NCBI RefSeq assembly: GCF_000003815.2
Contig: NC_049980.1
Span: 29,091,494 to 29,155,493 of the forward strand
Reading direction: 5' to 3'
DNA length: 64,000 nt
Origin: Branchiostoma floridae
Taxonomy: Eukaryota > Chordata > Leptocardii > Amphioxiformes > Branchiostomatidae
Positions 45,179 through 57,041 of the stretch are shown piece by piece. A program made the position numbers and the translations under genes. Position 1 is the stretch's first letter, and each line of letters opens with the position of its first letter. Below the pieces are notes generated by a model. The model was not told where the DNA came from. It searched no databases and worked only from the letters and a program-made list of their open reading frames with translations.

Positions 45179-45350
45179 GAAGAAGAAGAATGATTTATTG
45201 CGCAACAAATATTAATTGAATCGACAATGTATGGCAATGTATAGATAACAAAAGATAGAGTCTAGTGCTGCATATATATATATCATATTACAATAAACTT
45301 AGTTACTACAATACTAGTGGACTATATGAAACGGAATCTGGAGTAGTTAA
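45179..45350 (-). mobile_element. LINE 3' end fragment
   Basis: On the minus strand the end reads tacattgtcgattcaatt, tgttgcgcaataaat, then (TTC)n. This matches the 3' end of the piece at 37505-38148. How far the body continues to the right is not clear. Confidence 0.55.
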
Positions 45351-47290
45351 TATAGGGAATTAATGTATTACATACATCAGTATTTCTATGCTACTTTGCG
45401 ACAATACATTAGTCAAATGTCATTTAGAAATGGCACCGTTTCTTCCTTGCCCTGCGTAATATCATTAACTCGTCCCCAGTACAGCGATTTGTTCCCCGTA
45501 TATACACAGAACTACATGCGTGAAGCCATTTTCTGTATCTTAAGGTATTCTTCAATGTCAAATTTGATATGCATTCAGCACCGTAGAGGCCGCCCAGGCA
45601 GTGAGGATGTGTCTTGATAAGCGTTGCCGCGTGTATAATTGAGTTTTACGGGAGAAGTTAGAGGAGACATGCCGTCCCTCCTCCGCTTCCACCTGCCGTA
45701 TTCCGGTCGCGTAGCGTTCATTTAACTCTCGCGAGACCTCGTGTCGCTGCAGTGGCCTGTATCGCGCTCACAACACAGCTCTTTACTTAGATTAAATTGG
45801 GAAACGTCTGCAGAGGTGATGTTTAGCAGCAAACGGGGAAATCACTGAAGCTGGTGGGGAGAGGGAGCGTGTATGAGCGTGTAAAATTGGGTCGTCTGAT
45901 TCTCAAAGTCGTGTTAGCTGCATCTTGGATCCTGTCCGACTTCAGGAGATGCATGTATATTCCGAGTTAAGTATCATTAAGTATGAAAAATTCCAGTACT
46001 CGTGCTGCCCTTAGCTTCAAGTGAATGTCGTTAGTTGTCTTAACTAGTTATTCTAGACGTTGGTCAGGCGCAAAATGCAACGTGAGAGAAGCTTGAACGA
46101 TGAATGACGTTGCTCCAGCAGCATAAATTGGAACTAAATTTATATCGTTTTTTGGTGCCACAGGACACCTTAAAACATTGTCTATCGGTGTGTAGTATAA
46201 AGTGGTTCAGTCGAGATCTCCCAGTTAATGCTGATGTGGCTTCCTCTATGCAATGTTACATGCTTGAATCTCTTATGTAATAGGTGGATGGGTCTATGCC
46301 CTGGTTAAAATGATGTTCACGTTGAAGCTGTACATCAAGACCATGGCGTCCCACTTACACATAATTAGAGAGTCTCCCTGGCGTATATCATCCTAGTAGC
46401 GCTGCAAATTCTTAGTGTCAATCATAGCATTACATATTCAAGACGTCCATTCATCCTCCTAGTGTCTGTATAGTCTGATAGTATCCTATTGAATGTTTCT
46501 GCATATTTTTTACTTGGCAGGCGAATCATAAGTTTCTGTCTATGATAGATTTTATTTCGTTTCGTATCACGTTTGCTTTACGTAAGCATAGTAGGCTGTT
46601 TATTCATTTTCAGCGAAATGAAAGCCCATTTCACTCGCAGTAAGGAGGTGACAATGAGATATTTTAATGTATTCATACCCTATCTTTCAATATATTTGAA
46701 TAGCTTATCAGTGGGAAAGGTACAATCTATCAGTCGATCGGATTTATTAGTAGAGATAGAGCTTGAGCACAGATCAATTTTTGCAATTATCTTGGATTAT
46801 CAGAGTTGGATCCATAGACAAAGTTGCTGCATATTTTTCACAATGTGTTTAGTTTTGACGTGGATCAATACACAAAATCGCTAAATATTTTTCTCAATGT
46901 GTTTAGTTTTGAGAACGAATAGAAAACGTTGGGAAAAATGAAGTGATAGCCATATACATAGTCTCGTTCGATGCAACAACAATCAGGTATCGCAACACAG
47001 GTTGTGTAAACATCAAAAGTACAGTGTGACGTCAATTTGAGATATTGCAGGTGTGGTCAGGAGTGCCAATACCTAAATAACGGGTCATCACGTGCTTATG
47101 CTGGAGTTAATGCCTCCTCTTATCAAGTTTATTGCCCTATTGAATGGAGGACCCAAAGATCACACACTTCAGGCTCTGGTAAACAGCTAGAGCATCATTT
47201 TAAGCCACGTGATTTCAAACGTCATTTAACAAACATAAATGTTTGGGTGTAAATATTCTGTTTGCAGTGAGTTCTTGACATTTTGGTACC
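45351..47290. other. intergenic DNA, nothing recognised
   Basis: A short direct repeat (ttttcacaatgtgtttagtt / tttctcaatgtgtttagttt) lies near 46835 and 46888. No exon is supported. Confidence 0.35.
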
Positions 47291-47295
47291 GCGTA

Positions 47296-47532
47296 CAGGT
47301 GGTATCTCACTGCACTTGGGCGCCGGTGCGGCACTGCATAGTTCGTTCACTGTATTTTCGCTGATTTTTTTATGATTTAGATATTGCATAATATGTAAAA
47401 GTATGACTTAGAAAACAACAAAATACACAAAACGTAAGAAAATTCGTTCTTTATCTCCGAAATTCGCCAAGTAATCTTTAGAACCCCGCAGTGCCGCACC
47501 GGTGCCCCAAGTGCAGTGGGATACCACCTTAA
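47296..47532. mobile_element. MITE with 40-bp inverted ends, mariner-like
   Basis: caggtggtatctcactgcac then ttgggcgccggtgcggcactgc on the left is mirrored by gcagtgccgcaccggtgccc and caagtgcagtgggataccac at the right, with few mismatches. A TA lies just outside each end, as expected of Tc1/mariner insertion. The interior is AT-rich and non-coding. Confidence 0.7.
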
Positions 47533-48486
47533 GTCATTTTCTGTCTCTACTGTACTGTAGCCAAGGCGGGCCTTTGACAGTACAGAACCCGTGCAGTTTT
47601 TGCGAGGGAATACTTCTAATTATTCCTACGGCGCCCATTGATCGACCGAGGTCCCGCCGCACACCTTGTTCATCACCTAACAGGGACACGGGGGGGGGGG
47701 TTAAAGTGTGTAATCAGATGGACTGACCCTGGTAGTCACAATACTCGCCGCAGTGTAATTTCGAGGTAGACAGAATTGTGCACAACGAAAGGGGACATAG
47801 CTTTTTTTTTCTTTAATTTGAACGCCATTGACAACTTCCGAATGGTGGTGTCCACTTCAATACCTATTGATTGAATGGGGCCATCAAAGAAAAACGTAGC
47901 CAAAACTTACAAAAGCGTTGCAGGTGATGTTTCCTTGTCTCTATGTCAAACCAGTACCAGAAACAACATCGCTTATCTTTAAATTTTCCTTCTCATCTAA
48001 AAGCTGATGACAATATTCTCATCTAATGAGTTTACCATCGTGATAGTTAAGGATCGTGACTTGAAGTGTTTGGTGAAGACTTTATCTCAAGATGCCTGGC
48101 GACGTCTAATTTCCTCTGGGCAATCAAACTGTCTTGCTTTCAGGCGATAAGTGGGGGTAATTAGGACAGCGCTGTGATACTACTCTCCAAGAGAAGTTGT
48201 TGCTTCGGAATGTTGTTCTAATCGTCTTCTGACTTGTAGCCGACCCGTTCACTGCATCTCGAGTCACAATCGTCCCTTCCAATCTGTTTGTCGAGTGGAT
48301 CGTACCTGCGCAGGTTTTAATAGCCTTTTTAAAATATTTCATTCAGGAAAACATAAATAACGGGACGGATACACAAATCAAAATAACTAATCTAGTCTTA
48401 GATGACATAAACAAAAAGTGGATAAATGGACACACAAAACCTACCGTTTTGTAAATCCAACATGGAATCCGCCACAACTCAACAAA
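47533..48486. other. intergenic DNA, nothing recognised
   Basis: A G-run at about 47691 is the only landmark. Confidence 0.35.
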
Positions 48487-48495
48487 GAAATGAAG

Positions 48496-48594
48496 TAGCC
48501 TGGTATCCAGCCGTGTTATAGCTCCTGAGTCTCTTCCGTCCTCTCTGCAAGCTCCCGAGACTCGGGGGCTATAATACGGATGGGCACCAGGCTA
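48496..48594. mobile_element. 99-bp MITE with exact target duplication
   Basis: The ends tagcctggtatcca and tgggcaccaggcta are inverted repeats. Exact copies of gaaatgaag flank it (48487-48495 and 48595-48603); 8 or 9 of these bases are the target duplication, which fits a hAT-type element. An inner gctcccgag/ctcgggggc pair folds as well. Related to 26425-26600. Confidence 0.85.
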
Positions 48595-48603
48595 GAAATG
48601 AAG

Positions 48604-49823
48604 GAGTACCGAATAGTTGATATCATATGATATCCAACAAGATATAACCTGTCAAAATGCATGATTTCATCTCATGTCGAGATTTCTTTCCTGACTCTTT
48701 CCCTTCACTTACACGCAGCGGTGGAGGCTCGATACTATGTGTGAAAGGGTACGTCATCTCATCACCTTCTTTCTTTGTTTGTCACGTAACGTTTCACCTC
48801 AACAGGGCATGCACGCGACCTTTCACCTCCCTGTGATTGTCACCTGCATGGCTATAGTATAGATGATGAACCAGTAACCTGGAAAATCCACGTCCTCGCC
48901 ATGTGTGTTTGGTTGATTAAAGTGGGTGTGACGATGAATTGGACTGACCGGCCTTGTCGCCACGAATTGCCTCAGGCTCGTTTTCCGAAATCTCCAAGCA
49001 GATCCTACGGTAGCATAAGATACGTAGTATCAAAAGCTGCCAGAGGAGTGAAGCCGGCCTAAGAGTGTGCTTGACTACCGGATTGACTATCAGTGACTTT
49101 TTCAATCAATCAATCAATCAAAGAATTTTATTAGCGTAGCAGACATGATCTGAATAAGTCGCTAGTTTACAGTGTTTAAAATCGATGTGTTAAAAATCAT
49201 AACGGAGGAGTGAAAATTGACATCTGAAACATGCTTAAAACTTCGTACATATAAAATACAAACACGTGTAGTCATTCATTTTTAAAAGAATTAGAAATTG
49301 ACTGATGACTAAGCCAGTTCGATACTATCTTATGCCACTGGTAAATCTGCCTGGAGATTACGTTTAACAACGAATGGCCTGGGACACATTGCTGCGGCTT
49401 CAGATGCTTGTAACTCGGATGCTTGCAAAATTATATTCCTGGCATCATGTGTCCAGACAGATTCAGCAGATGATAATCATAGATTCATTTCAAATTTTTG
49501 CCTCCTATAGAACAATATAGCATGTGTCTAAAAGCTGAATTTAAATAATAAATTTTCTAGGGTTGACTTCTCTTTCTTTTTGACAGTGGAAGACGAAAGA
49601 ACTCACTTTCCTGTGATGTGTGGTTTTGTGATGCTAAGAAGAGAGTAGTTCTCCTTTTGCATGTAAACGTAGAGAAATTAGGATGGATTCTTATGGCCTC
49701 TGTAAAGAGCTCCTTTTGTGATCGTAGAAGGGGCAGTTTAAAAGAAAACGTGCTTCCATCATGTATGACGTGCAGTATTGACAAGTCCCTAATGACGTGT
49801 GTTCCTCTGAACCGTGTATCCAG
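48604..49823. other. upstream region of tropomyosin exon
   Basis: No tropomyosin exon of the 1a or 2 type (MDAIKKK-like start) was found by eye. A short (atca)n run lies near 49103. The last 200 bases may be 5' untranslated sequence or intron ending in atccag. Confidence 0.35.
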
Positions 49824-52800
49824 ATGGAAGCTGTGAAGAAGAAGCTGGCGAATCTGCGGCAAGAGGCCGAACTCGCCAAGGAAAAGTGCGAAGAAGCCGA
49901 GAACGCCAGGAAAGAGGCAGAAGACCGGGCGGAACAGGTAAGATACGAGGGTTCTTCAAAACGTTACCCCATTGGTTTTATATGTACCTTTTTGGTGGGC
50001 AGTGAAAAGCTAATATTCGGATCAACTTTAACTGCTGAGTTTTGGGAAATATGTAGGGCATGAGTGAGGTCGACGAGCACCCTAAAGACAATGACATCAA
50101 CCAATCCAAAATCTCATAAAAAGTTCAAAAATCGTCCCGGATGCCTCGCTAAATTGAAGAACAGCTTCCAGGGACTCACGAACGTCGGTCGAGCTGACGA
50201 AAAACGTAATCGCCGCGTTCTTCGGCCGAAAATGTCCAACACGTCGGCAGAGCTAAATTCTTGATTTGGAAAGGGGGCTTAATTGCATCTACAACCACGA
50301 ACATATGTTACAACCCTTTTCCTTGTATAACCGCGCTGTTTTATCTAACGATACCTGTAGGCCGAGAATGACATCGAGAGCTTGAGGAGAAAGATGCAGC
50401 TGCTTGAAGCGGACTTGGACACCGCGGAGACCAGCCTCAAGGAAACCAACGAGAGAAACCAGGAACTAGAGTCAAGGCTCGACGAGGCCGAAAGGTGTGT
50501 GTAAAAACATTCAAGTAACGTTAAATGAAATCAGGCTGTTGTCATAAAAACCAATACCACTATCATTGTTGCTTTGACTTTATTCAATTTGCAACAGGTG
50601 CAATACAATGTGCACTAGGCAGCTAACTTGCTGATATTGGGATAACATATACATTGTCTTTGTTTTCCACCAGGTCAAGACAAGCACTAGAGCACAGGAG
50701 CACCACAGAGGACGACAAGGTACGGCATAACTCACAGTTGCCACAAACTGCGAATTGAATCAGGAAGGCATAACATGTACATGTACATGTACTCCTCTAT
50801 CTGGAGCAAAGAATCTGTCAAAGATTTTTACCCCAAATACGTCAAAAGATTAGTGCACTTGATTCTGCTAGTTTTGCTCATGACATCCTATCACAGCCAT
50901 TTACATGTAGCAATATTCAAAATAGATTCCCTCACATATGAGTAGCACTGAAAAATTCATATTCCTCATACGTTTTGACATACCGACCATAGTGAGATGA
51001 ACCATATATTTTACCAATATCAAGAGGCGTGAAGACGCCGATCCTACATACTAGACTACGATACCAACATGTAGATGTTTACAAGCATGACCTAGCATGT
51101 TGTGGTCTGTAGTTTAGTTAGCTCAGCTGGGCGAAATGTATAAAAGTATCCATTCATTATTGTCGTTCCGATGATGCTATGGTTCACTTGTTGAACTTTC
51201 CCTTCTTCCTTCTTTACACTCATTGCACAGAAAACACGAATAATCTGGTTTCCGAAATGGGAGACATTTGGGCATGGCTGCATGCTTTCAGCAAATCCAC
51301 TGAGACATAAAGTAAGGTAGTCAATCGTTGGAGTTAATTCCATTTTTCTCCTTTTCTTCTGGGATGCAGTCGTCGCAGATGGAAACTGATCTCAAGCTAG
51401 CGAAGGAGGCAAAAGAGGAGATGGAACTCAAGTATGAAGAGGTAATGTTTCTGTCATTTGTCATATTCTAATCGCCTTCAACGTTATGGCATACATATCA
51501 GTTCTGATAACTGGATTGGTGAAGATTTTTGGGTCATGTACTAGTATTTGATATATAAGAGAATACTGTCAAATGGTCGTGTATTTGGCATATTTCAGAA
51601 TGCTGCCAATGTATTTGGTATATTTGAGAATGCTGGCCATGTATTTGGTATATTTGAGGATGCTGGCCATGTATTTGGTATATTTGAGGATGCTGGCAAT
51701 GTATTTGGTATATTTGAGGATGCTGCCCATGTATTTGGTAAATTTGAGAATGCTGCCAATTGGTCATCTTTACTTTAACTTTCTTTCAGGTCAGTAGGAA
51801 ACTAGTCATGGCGGAACAGCAGCTGGATAATATGGAAGATAAATACAAAGAAGCTGAGCAGTAAGTTTGGTGAACGTTTTCTACATTCTAGATATATAGA
51901 ATCCAATACAAAATCCAAGCAGGACACCGCGAAGATGAAAGATTGCTTTATTTCTATTGGTTCGCTAATGGTAAAGAAATCTATGTACTAGTATTGTTAA
52001 AATTTGTCTTTGAATCGAAAATATCGGACGGACGTGATTATGTAATGTTGAATTGTACATAATTGTGTTTATTGTTCAGAACGGATGACCTCTGACCTCC
52101 TGCACAAGTCTTGAAAATCGGCCCTGGCCGAAGATGTATCAAGATCAAATAAAGGTCGAAAAAAAATGAAAAAGTGATATTTTACACGAACTCTTCAAAT
52201 TTCCACCGGGTGTCGTAATAACGACACATCAAAACATTGTTATAAAGGCCCTTCCAACATTTTCTTGAACACCTAAATATCTGAAGTGGCTATACCTCAG
52301 GATCGCTAATGATGCATCGGTAAATCATTGTTGTTGTTGTTTATCATGTGGCAGTATTATAGTATCTGGTGGAATTATGAGAGTTGAAGCCGTGACACTA
52401 AACATTAGAAACTTTCTCACGGCCATAAGATTGTTCGCAAGTATTTGCCCAAGCTCCTGTTTTACCCAAGAAAATGACGAAACCTGTCTTCCCTAGGCGA
52501 GTGAAGGCGTTGGAAGAGGAGTTACAGATCACAGGAGACCAGGTCAGGTCCTTGGAGTCCAGCCAGAACAGGGTGAGCAGTCAGTGCTGTTCTTGCACAT
52601 TAACGGAACACTTTATCACATATCAATCACATGCAGGGGATGAAAACAATGTGTTTCACACCCTGAATTACTATATTTATTAGAAATTCTTGAAGAATTA
52701 CAAACATACTAAAAACAAATAATGCACAAGATACAAGATGACTACTAGCAGCGCTGATTATGCACCTCCTGGAACGCGGCACGTAAAAGCCGTTGATAAC

Positions 52801-54402
52801 TTCCAACAGACGGCCATATAGTGTATGCGTTAACCAGTGACTAATCATGAAAGTATCTTGTGTTATCTTGCACCGGCTTGGAATCATGGTCACACATGGT
52901 GCAAGTCATTGTTATTAGTTATATATTACGACTACTTCATGTGAATGATTTTGATCAGAGTTTTGTCTAGCTTTCCTTACTCTCGAACTGCTCATACTCA
53001 CATCTTTGTCTGTCATTCTCTTTGCTGTGCCTCTCTGCTCTTCCATGGATACCTTTATTTCGCGGTGAGTATACCTCACTAGTGTTTGGTACGGAGGCAT
53101 GGTGGATTTAATCCTGGTTACCTGTTATCTCTTGGTTGTTGTCCAGATTTCCTAACAGACTTCTGTTCCGTTTTTGTTAGGGAGAGGATGAGGAGAACAG
53201 CCTGCAGAGCCGGTACAGAGAGCTACAGGACACCCAGAGAGAGGTACGACTATTTAACATCAGATGAGTGATAAGGCCTAGTCTCTACCAGACTCCCGTC
53301 TGGGCCAATAGTAACAGGGGACTTTGGCCAATTTAGGAATAAAAGCCTAGTAGGAGTCAATTGGCCAGCAGGTGGATAGCTACATAATTTTAGAGGGTAA
53401 TCGGAAACACAATATCAATGTTCCTAACGCACACATTTTAGAATCGTCCAATGTTGGGGACAACTTAGACGATTCTAAAATGTGTGCGTTAGGCCTAGAA
53501 AAATGACTGTGAATGAACACAGTTATCAATAGATCTGTTACAAACCAGGTTGAACCGTTCCATGTTGTTGTTCTTGTTGTTGTTGATGATGATATTGTTG
53601 TTGTTTTTCTTTTTTACTTTAATGCATTGGCGTTATCCGTTTTCTCTTTGAATTTGCAGACCGAAACTCGTGCTGAAGCAGCCGAAAGGAAAATACAACT
53701 GATGGAGACAGAAATATCAAAGTTAGAAGGTACGTATGTCACTGTGCTTGATAAAGTACTAATGTATCGATTGTGTATCAGAAATGCTGACAAAATATCG
53801 TTATGTCGTGATAAGGAACAAAAAAAGTCACCACATTGCACTCCAGTCGTCCAGCTCTAAATTACGAGGAGGCATGACCCTGACGGAAAGGGGGAACTCT
53901 GCCACTCCTTCGTCGGCAGTAGGGTCATGCCTCCTCGTAATTTAGAGCTCGCAGACTCGTCGTCCGATCGATTTTCGCCTAATGTGAGGGGGGTATTAGG
54001 ACCGCATTCCCAAGAAGTTCTTATCTCTCAGAAAATGAAGTCGAACCCAATAACTCAAAATTTACGCCAAAAAGCAGTTACTCAGTTTCAATGACGGAAA
54101 CTAGTGGATGCGAGTTGAAACGTCTGACCGTTTCCAATACCATACCCAGTTTCTTGAGAGTAAATGCTTTTTGGCGTATCTTGTTACCTGGATGTCTAAC
54201 CTACATCTACGTAACTCAAAATGTAGAGTGGCGGTCAGACCGGCTATATAGATACAGACACAGAAGACACCCTTTACCACCTGGAATATATCTCACGCTT
54301 TTATCTCTCACAATTCCAGACCAATTAGAAGAAGTGAAAGAGAAGTACCAGGGAGCAAAGGCTGATCTGGATGCAGCTCTGAACGAACTCAACGAAATGT
54401 AG
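49824..54402 (+). CDS. tropomyosin, low-molecular-weight type
   Basis: Nine exons join in phase to 242 residues: 49824-49937, 50361-50494, 50674-50719, 51370-51441, 51790-51860, 52497-52572, 53181-53243, 53660-53729 and 54320-54402. Exon sizes 134, 46+72 (=118), 71, 76, 63, 70 and 83 equal those of vertebrate tropomyosin exons 3 to 9, with exon 4 split by an extra intron. The start, MEAVKKKLANLRQEAEL, aligns with exon 1b of short (cytoskeletal) isoforms. The protein is one continuous coiled coil (YEEVSRKLVMAEQQLDNMED, RKIQLMETEISKLE, ending ALNELNEM) that would wrap along actin filaments. It is rather diverged from muscle tropomyosin. The ATG follows atccag directly, so a non-coding exon may lie upstream. 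Introns carry several repeats. Confidence 0.93.
50200..50282. repeat. dispersed repeat fragment in tropomyosin intron 1
   Basis: gagctaaattcttgatttgg and gggggcttaatt match the right half of the repeat at 1-72. Probably the same small element family as 53853-53949. Confidence 0.55.
51580..51759 (+). repeat. 30-bp minisatellite, six copies
   Basis: The unit tgtatttggtatatttgagg plus atgctggcca repeats six times in tropomyosin intron 4, 12 to 40 bases before the next acceptor region. Because 30 is a multiple of three, it is open in several frames on both strands (for example VFGIFEDAGH); there is no sign it is translated. Confidence 0.95.
53278..53360. repeat. fragment of the 31384-31561 MITE family
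   Basis: tagtctctaccagactcccg, ccaatagtaacaggggactt and tggccaatttagg match the left part of the element at 31384-31561. The right end is missing. In tropomyosin intron 7. Confidence 0.7.
53423..53493. repeat. 26-bp perfect inverted repeat
   Basis: cctaacgcacacattttaga with atcgtc (53423-53448) is the exact complement of 53468-53493, with a 19-base loop. In tropomyosin intron 7, 360 bases before another perfect hairpin. Confidence 0.95.
53853..53949. mobile_element. 29-bp perfect foldback element
   Basis: agctctaaattacgaggagg with catgaccct (53853-53881) is the exact complement of 53921-53949 around a 39-base loop. The right arm is the same sequence as the start of the window. Likely a compact non-autonomous element; in tropomyosin intron 8. 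Confidence 0.9.
54091..54190 (+). repeat. degenerate hammerhead-like repeat
   Basis: atgacggaaactagtggatg, then cgagttgaaacgtctgaccg and a tccaataccatacccagttt tail, match the family at 19462-19560 with changes in the core (C3/U4 lost). In tropomyosin intron 8. Confidence 0.45.
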
Positions 54403-54539
54403 CTATGGAATGAAAGAGGGAACTGTGTAGTAATACTAGGTGGGTATTCGGTGCTGATGGACCAGGTACCTATCGTATGTATTGTCGTCACACGAACCTT
54501 AAAAAACACTGAATATAACGTTGTCTGGATACCTTAGCT

Positions 54540-54870
54540 ACTGTGTTTACCTCCATGAACTTTAATGATGGGCAGCATAACTCGAGAAGGTCTGGACGGA
54601 TTGTATTGATATGTGGATAGGTCTTAGTGATTATTTGATTTTGGGCCCCCTGGTGGCTTCTTACGGTACTGCAGCCTGTGTTTGTATTTGGGTATGTGTA
54701 TGCGTTTCCGCATATCTGTAGTTATAACTTAAGAACCTCTCCATGTCTGAATGGATTGAGATATTTGGTATGTGGTGTTGGTAAGACAAAGGTCGGTATT
54801 GCCCCCCCCCCTGATGCCGGACCTTGGTACTGCAGCAGAACTTCAATTTTTCGTATTTCTGTCGCAAGCT
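54540..54870. repeat. dispersed repeat in tropomyosin 3' region
   Basis: Two similar parts, one with gtattgatatgtggataggt and cttacggtactgcagc, the next with gagatatttggtatgtggtg and cttggtactgcagcag, suggest a tandem pair of one repeat unit. Family unnamed; boundaries are rough. Confidence 0.35.
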
Positions 54871-54922
54871 TGTTATGGCCTTGTTTGTTATAATTATTTA
54901 TTTGTGGCTTTGAATCACAAAA

Positions 54923-54928
54923 AATAAA
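54923..54928 (+). terminator. candidate tropomyosin poly(A) signal
   Basis: AATAAA lies 521 bases after the stop. Just after it, at 54959, ccctccgcag|atac looks like a splice acceptor, so an alternative last exon is also possible. Confidence 0.4.
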
Positions 54929-54959
54929 GAAACTAATTATTTCTTACCCCTCCGCAGAT

Positions 54960-56500
54960 ACCGGATGTACGACGTGACCGCGGGTTCTTGTTTCATGCCA
55001 GGCAACCGAAAGTCTTCCACCATAACTTGTTTATGTTACACCAGACCACTCAGACAGTAGAGCAACTTTTAGTGACATTAACATAACGGGCTCATTTATT
55101 CAGAAAAAAAAACGGATAAACATACATATTTCAGCACTAGTAGGGTTCTTTGATACGTATGTATGACACCATGTAGCATCAAAATCTATAAGCAAAATGG
55201 TTTCTCATCCAGGCAGAGTAAGTTTGGTTATCATTTGTGTATCCTGTGCCCATGTTCAATACGTTCAGCTGTCATTGCAACCTTAACCATATTTTCATAC
55301 GGAAAAGTATTGAAAGGCGAAGAGATTTATCTTCGGACACAGTTTGTCTAATGCGGCTACAAAGTTCAAAGTTGCAAACTCGCACCTTATTAACCACTTG
55401 GTTATATCCTTAAATTTATTATAATGAATGGGAAGATTATGGGGGGATTTCGAGAGATTTGGCACTGTTTACTCCGTTTGTTGCCTTCCGACATTCCTAC
55501 AAAAGATGTCTTTTTGTAATGGTTGGTCACTCCATGCTCTATGTACTAGGATAGAAACGAGAACGCTCGCAGTGACAAACACGAGAAATGGTGTTTGGGA
55601 ACAAGAATGCCAAGTTGACGACTTTTAATCGCTTTTTACAGTGTAATTTTAATAAGCCATTTTTAGCAATATTGTAAGCGAATCGCAATGCCACAACGTA
55701 AGACATTCGTGGTGTATTATAGTTGTTAGCACTTGTCAATGTTACTCCCTGGGGACAGCTGAGGGATAAGAATAAGACATTTGTTCGCCACGAACTGAAG
55801 ACACTTGCCTGTAGCTATACCTTATCATGAAATGTTAATCTACCACTACCAGTTACGTGATCAAAGTGTACAGAATGCATGGGAGGCCAGGGCTGACTGC
55901 ATCGTAAATAATTGTAGAACATTTGATATCGTTTGAATGAAAGAAAGAGCGAGATCGGAAGACTTACAGGAAAGAAAATATTGGAGAAATATTGGCAAGT
56001 GCTCTCAAGTTGAATTTGTCCGCGTGTAAAGGGAATTATGACGTAAGTTGGGGTAGATGGTGACTGTAGATTTGTGGTAGTTTTGTATAATGGTAGAGAT
56101 CGATACATCATCGGAAAATATTTGTGACGTAAAATTCTTCATCCGTTACTGTTGTTTTGTCTGTACTTTTGTGCGTGGCGGTTTCAACTTAAGTTGGCAA
56201 CATTTGTCAATAAATGTCATTAGTACTTCATACCAACGAGTTTTGTGTGTTCTTTTGTTACCTTTAATTGAATAAAACGCAAACCTTTTGATACAAATGA
56301 ACTGTCTTGTAAGGACTAGAAATTGATCAATATAATTGCTTGTAAAGCTTTAGTTTATATTTCTTATATTTTTATATTTATCTGTAAAGAAAAATGAGAA
56401 AAACGCATTGCCCTTAAGCCTTATCTATCTGACCTTCATAAACCATTTGATGTTATAAAGCAAAAAATACACACATTGCGGAAAAGCTTTTGAGGCATCT
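54960..56500. other. intergenic DNA, nothing recognised
   Basis: AT-rich DNA between the plus-strand tropomyosin and the minus-strand channel gene. No exon or bounded element is supported. Confidence 0.35.
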
Positions 56501-56589
56501 TTTTCTTCAGAGGTCAAATATCGTACAACTACGCGAGACTCAGATCTCATGCAGCTCAGTGAGACTGGCAAATATATTAGCAAGGCAAA

Positions 56590-56815
56590 AAATACACACA
56601 GTAATGCTATGGTCCCTTTTGGATAAAGGGGCCTCTCCCGCTAGTGTACGGGCTATTTTTCAGTACTTTCGGGCGTGGCCCCTACGTGGTCCCACAGGAT
56701 ACTGTGGCTTCTCGGGCTATATTGGGGCAACGCCGGGCTCCTGGATGTTTTCTAAACTCGGGGTTGAAATAAATCCCGACCCCAACAAAAATAGACGCCA
56801 GTGCATAATCATGAA
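56590..56815 (+). pseudogene. possible LINE 5' end with degenerate 2A-like motif
   Basis: The frame reads AIFQYFRAWPLRGPTGYCGF and later WMFSKLGVEINPDPNKNRR. GVEINPDP resembles the 2A-like signature (D/G-V-E-x-N-P-G-P) reported at the N-terminus of some animal APE-type LINE proteins, with Gly to Asp at the key position, so it should not recode. No other LINE domain follows, so this is at best a relic. Confidence 0.3.
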
Positions 56816-57041
56816 AACACCGACAGGTACCCCCGAGGTATCCGGCGGTCCACCTGGACATATTTGTGGCCTTCAGAGTCGGTTACTACATGCATGTAAC
56901 ACCGCCGTAGGGATCAGTGCAAATAGGAACGTTGCATAAAACTTTTATAGTATTCAAAAACATTGAAGGTTTTTGCCAGTAAGGTATATAACTGAACACT
57001 TTGTACATTTGTATAATGACAAGAAATGCCGCCGCCTATAG

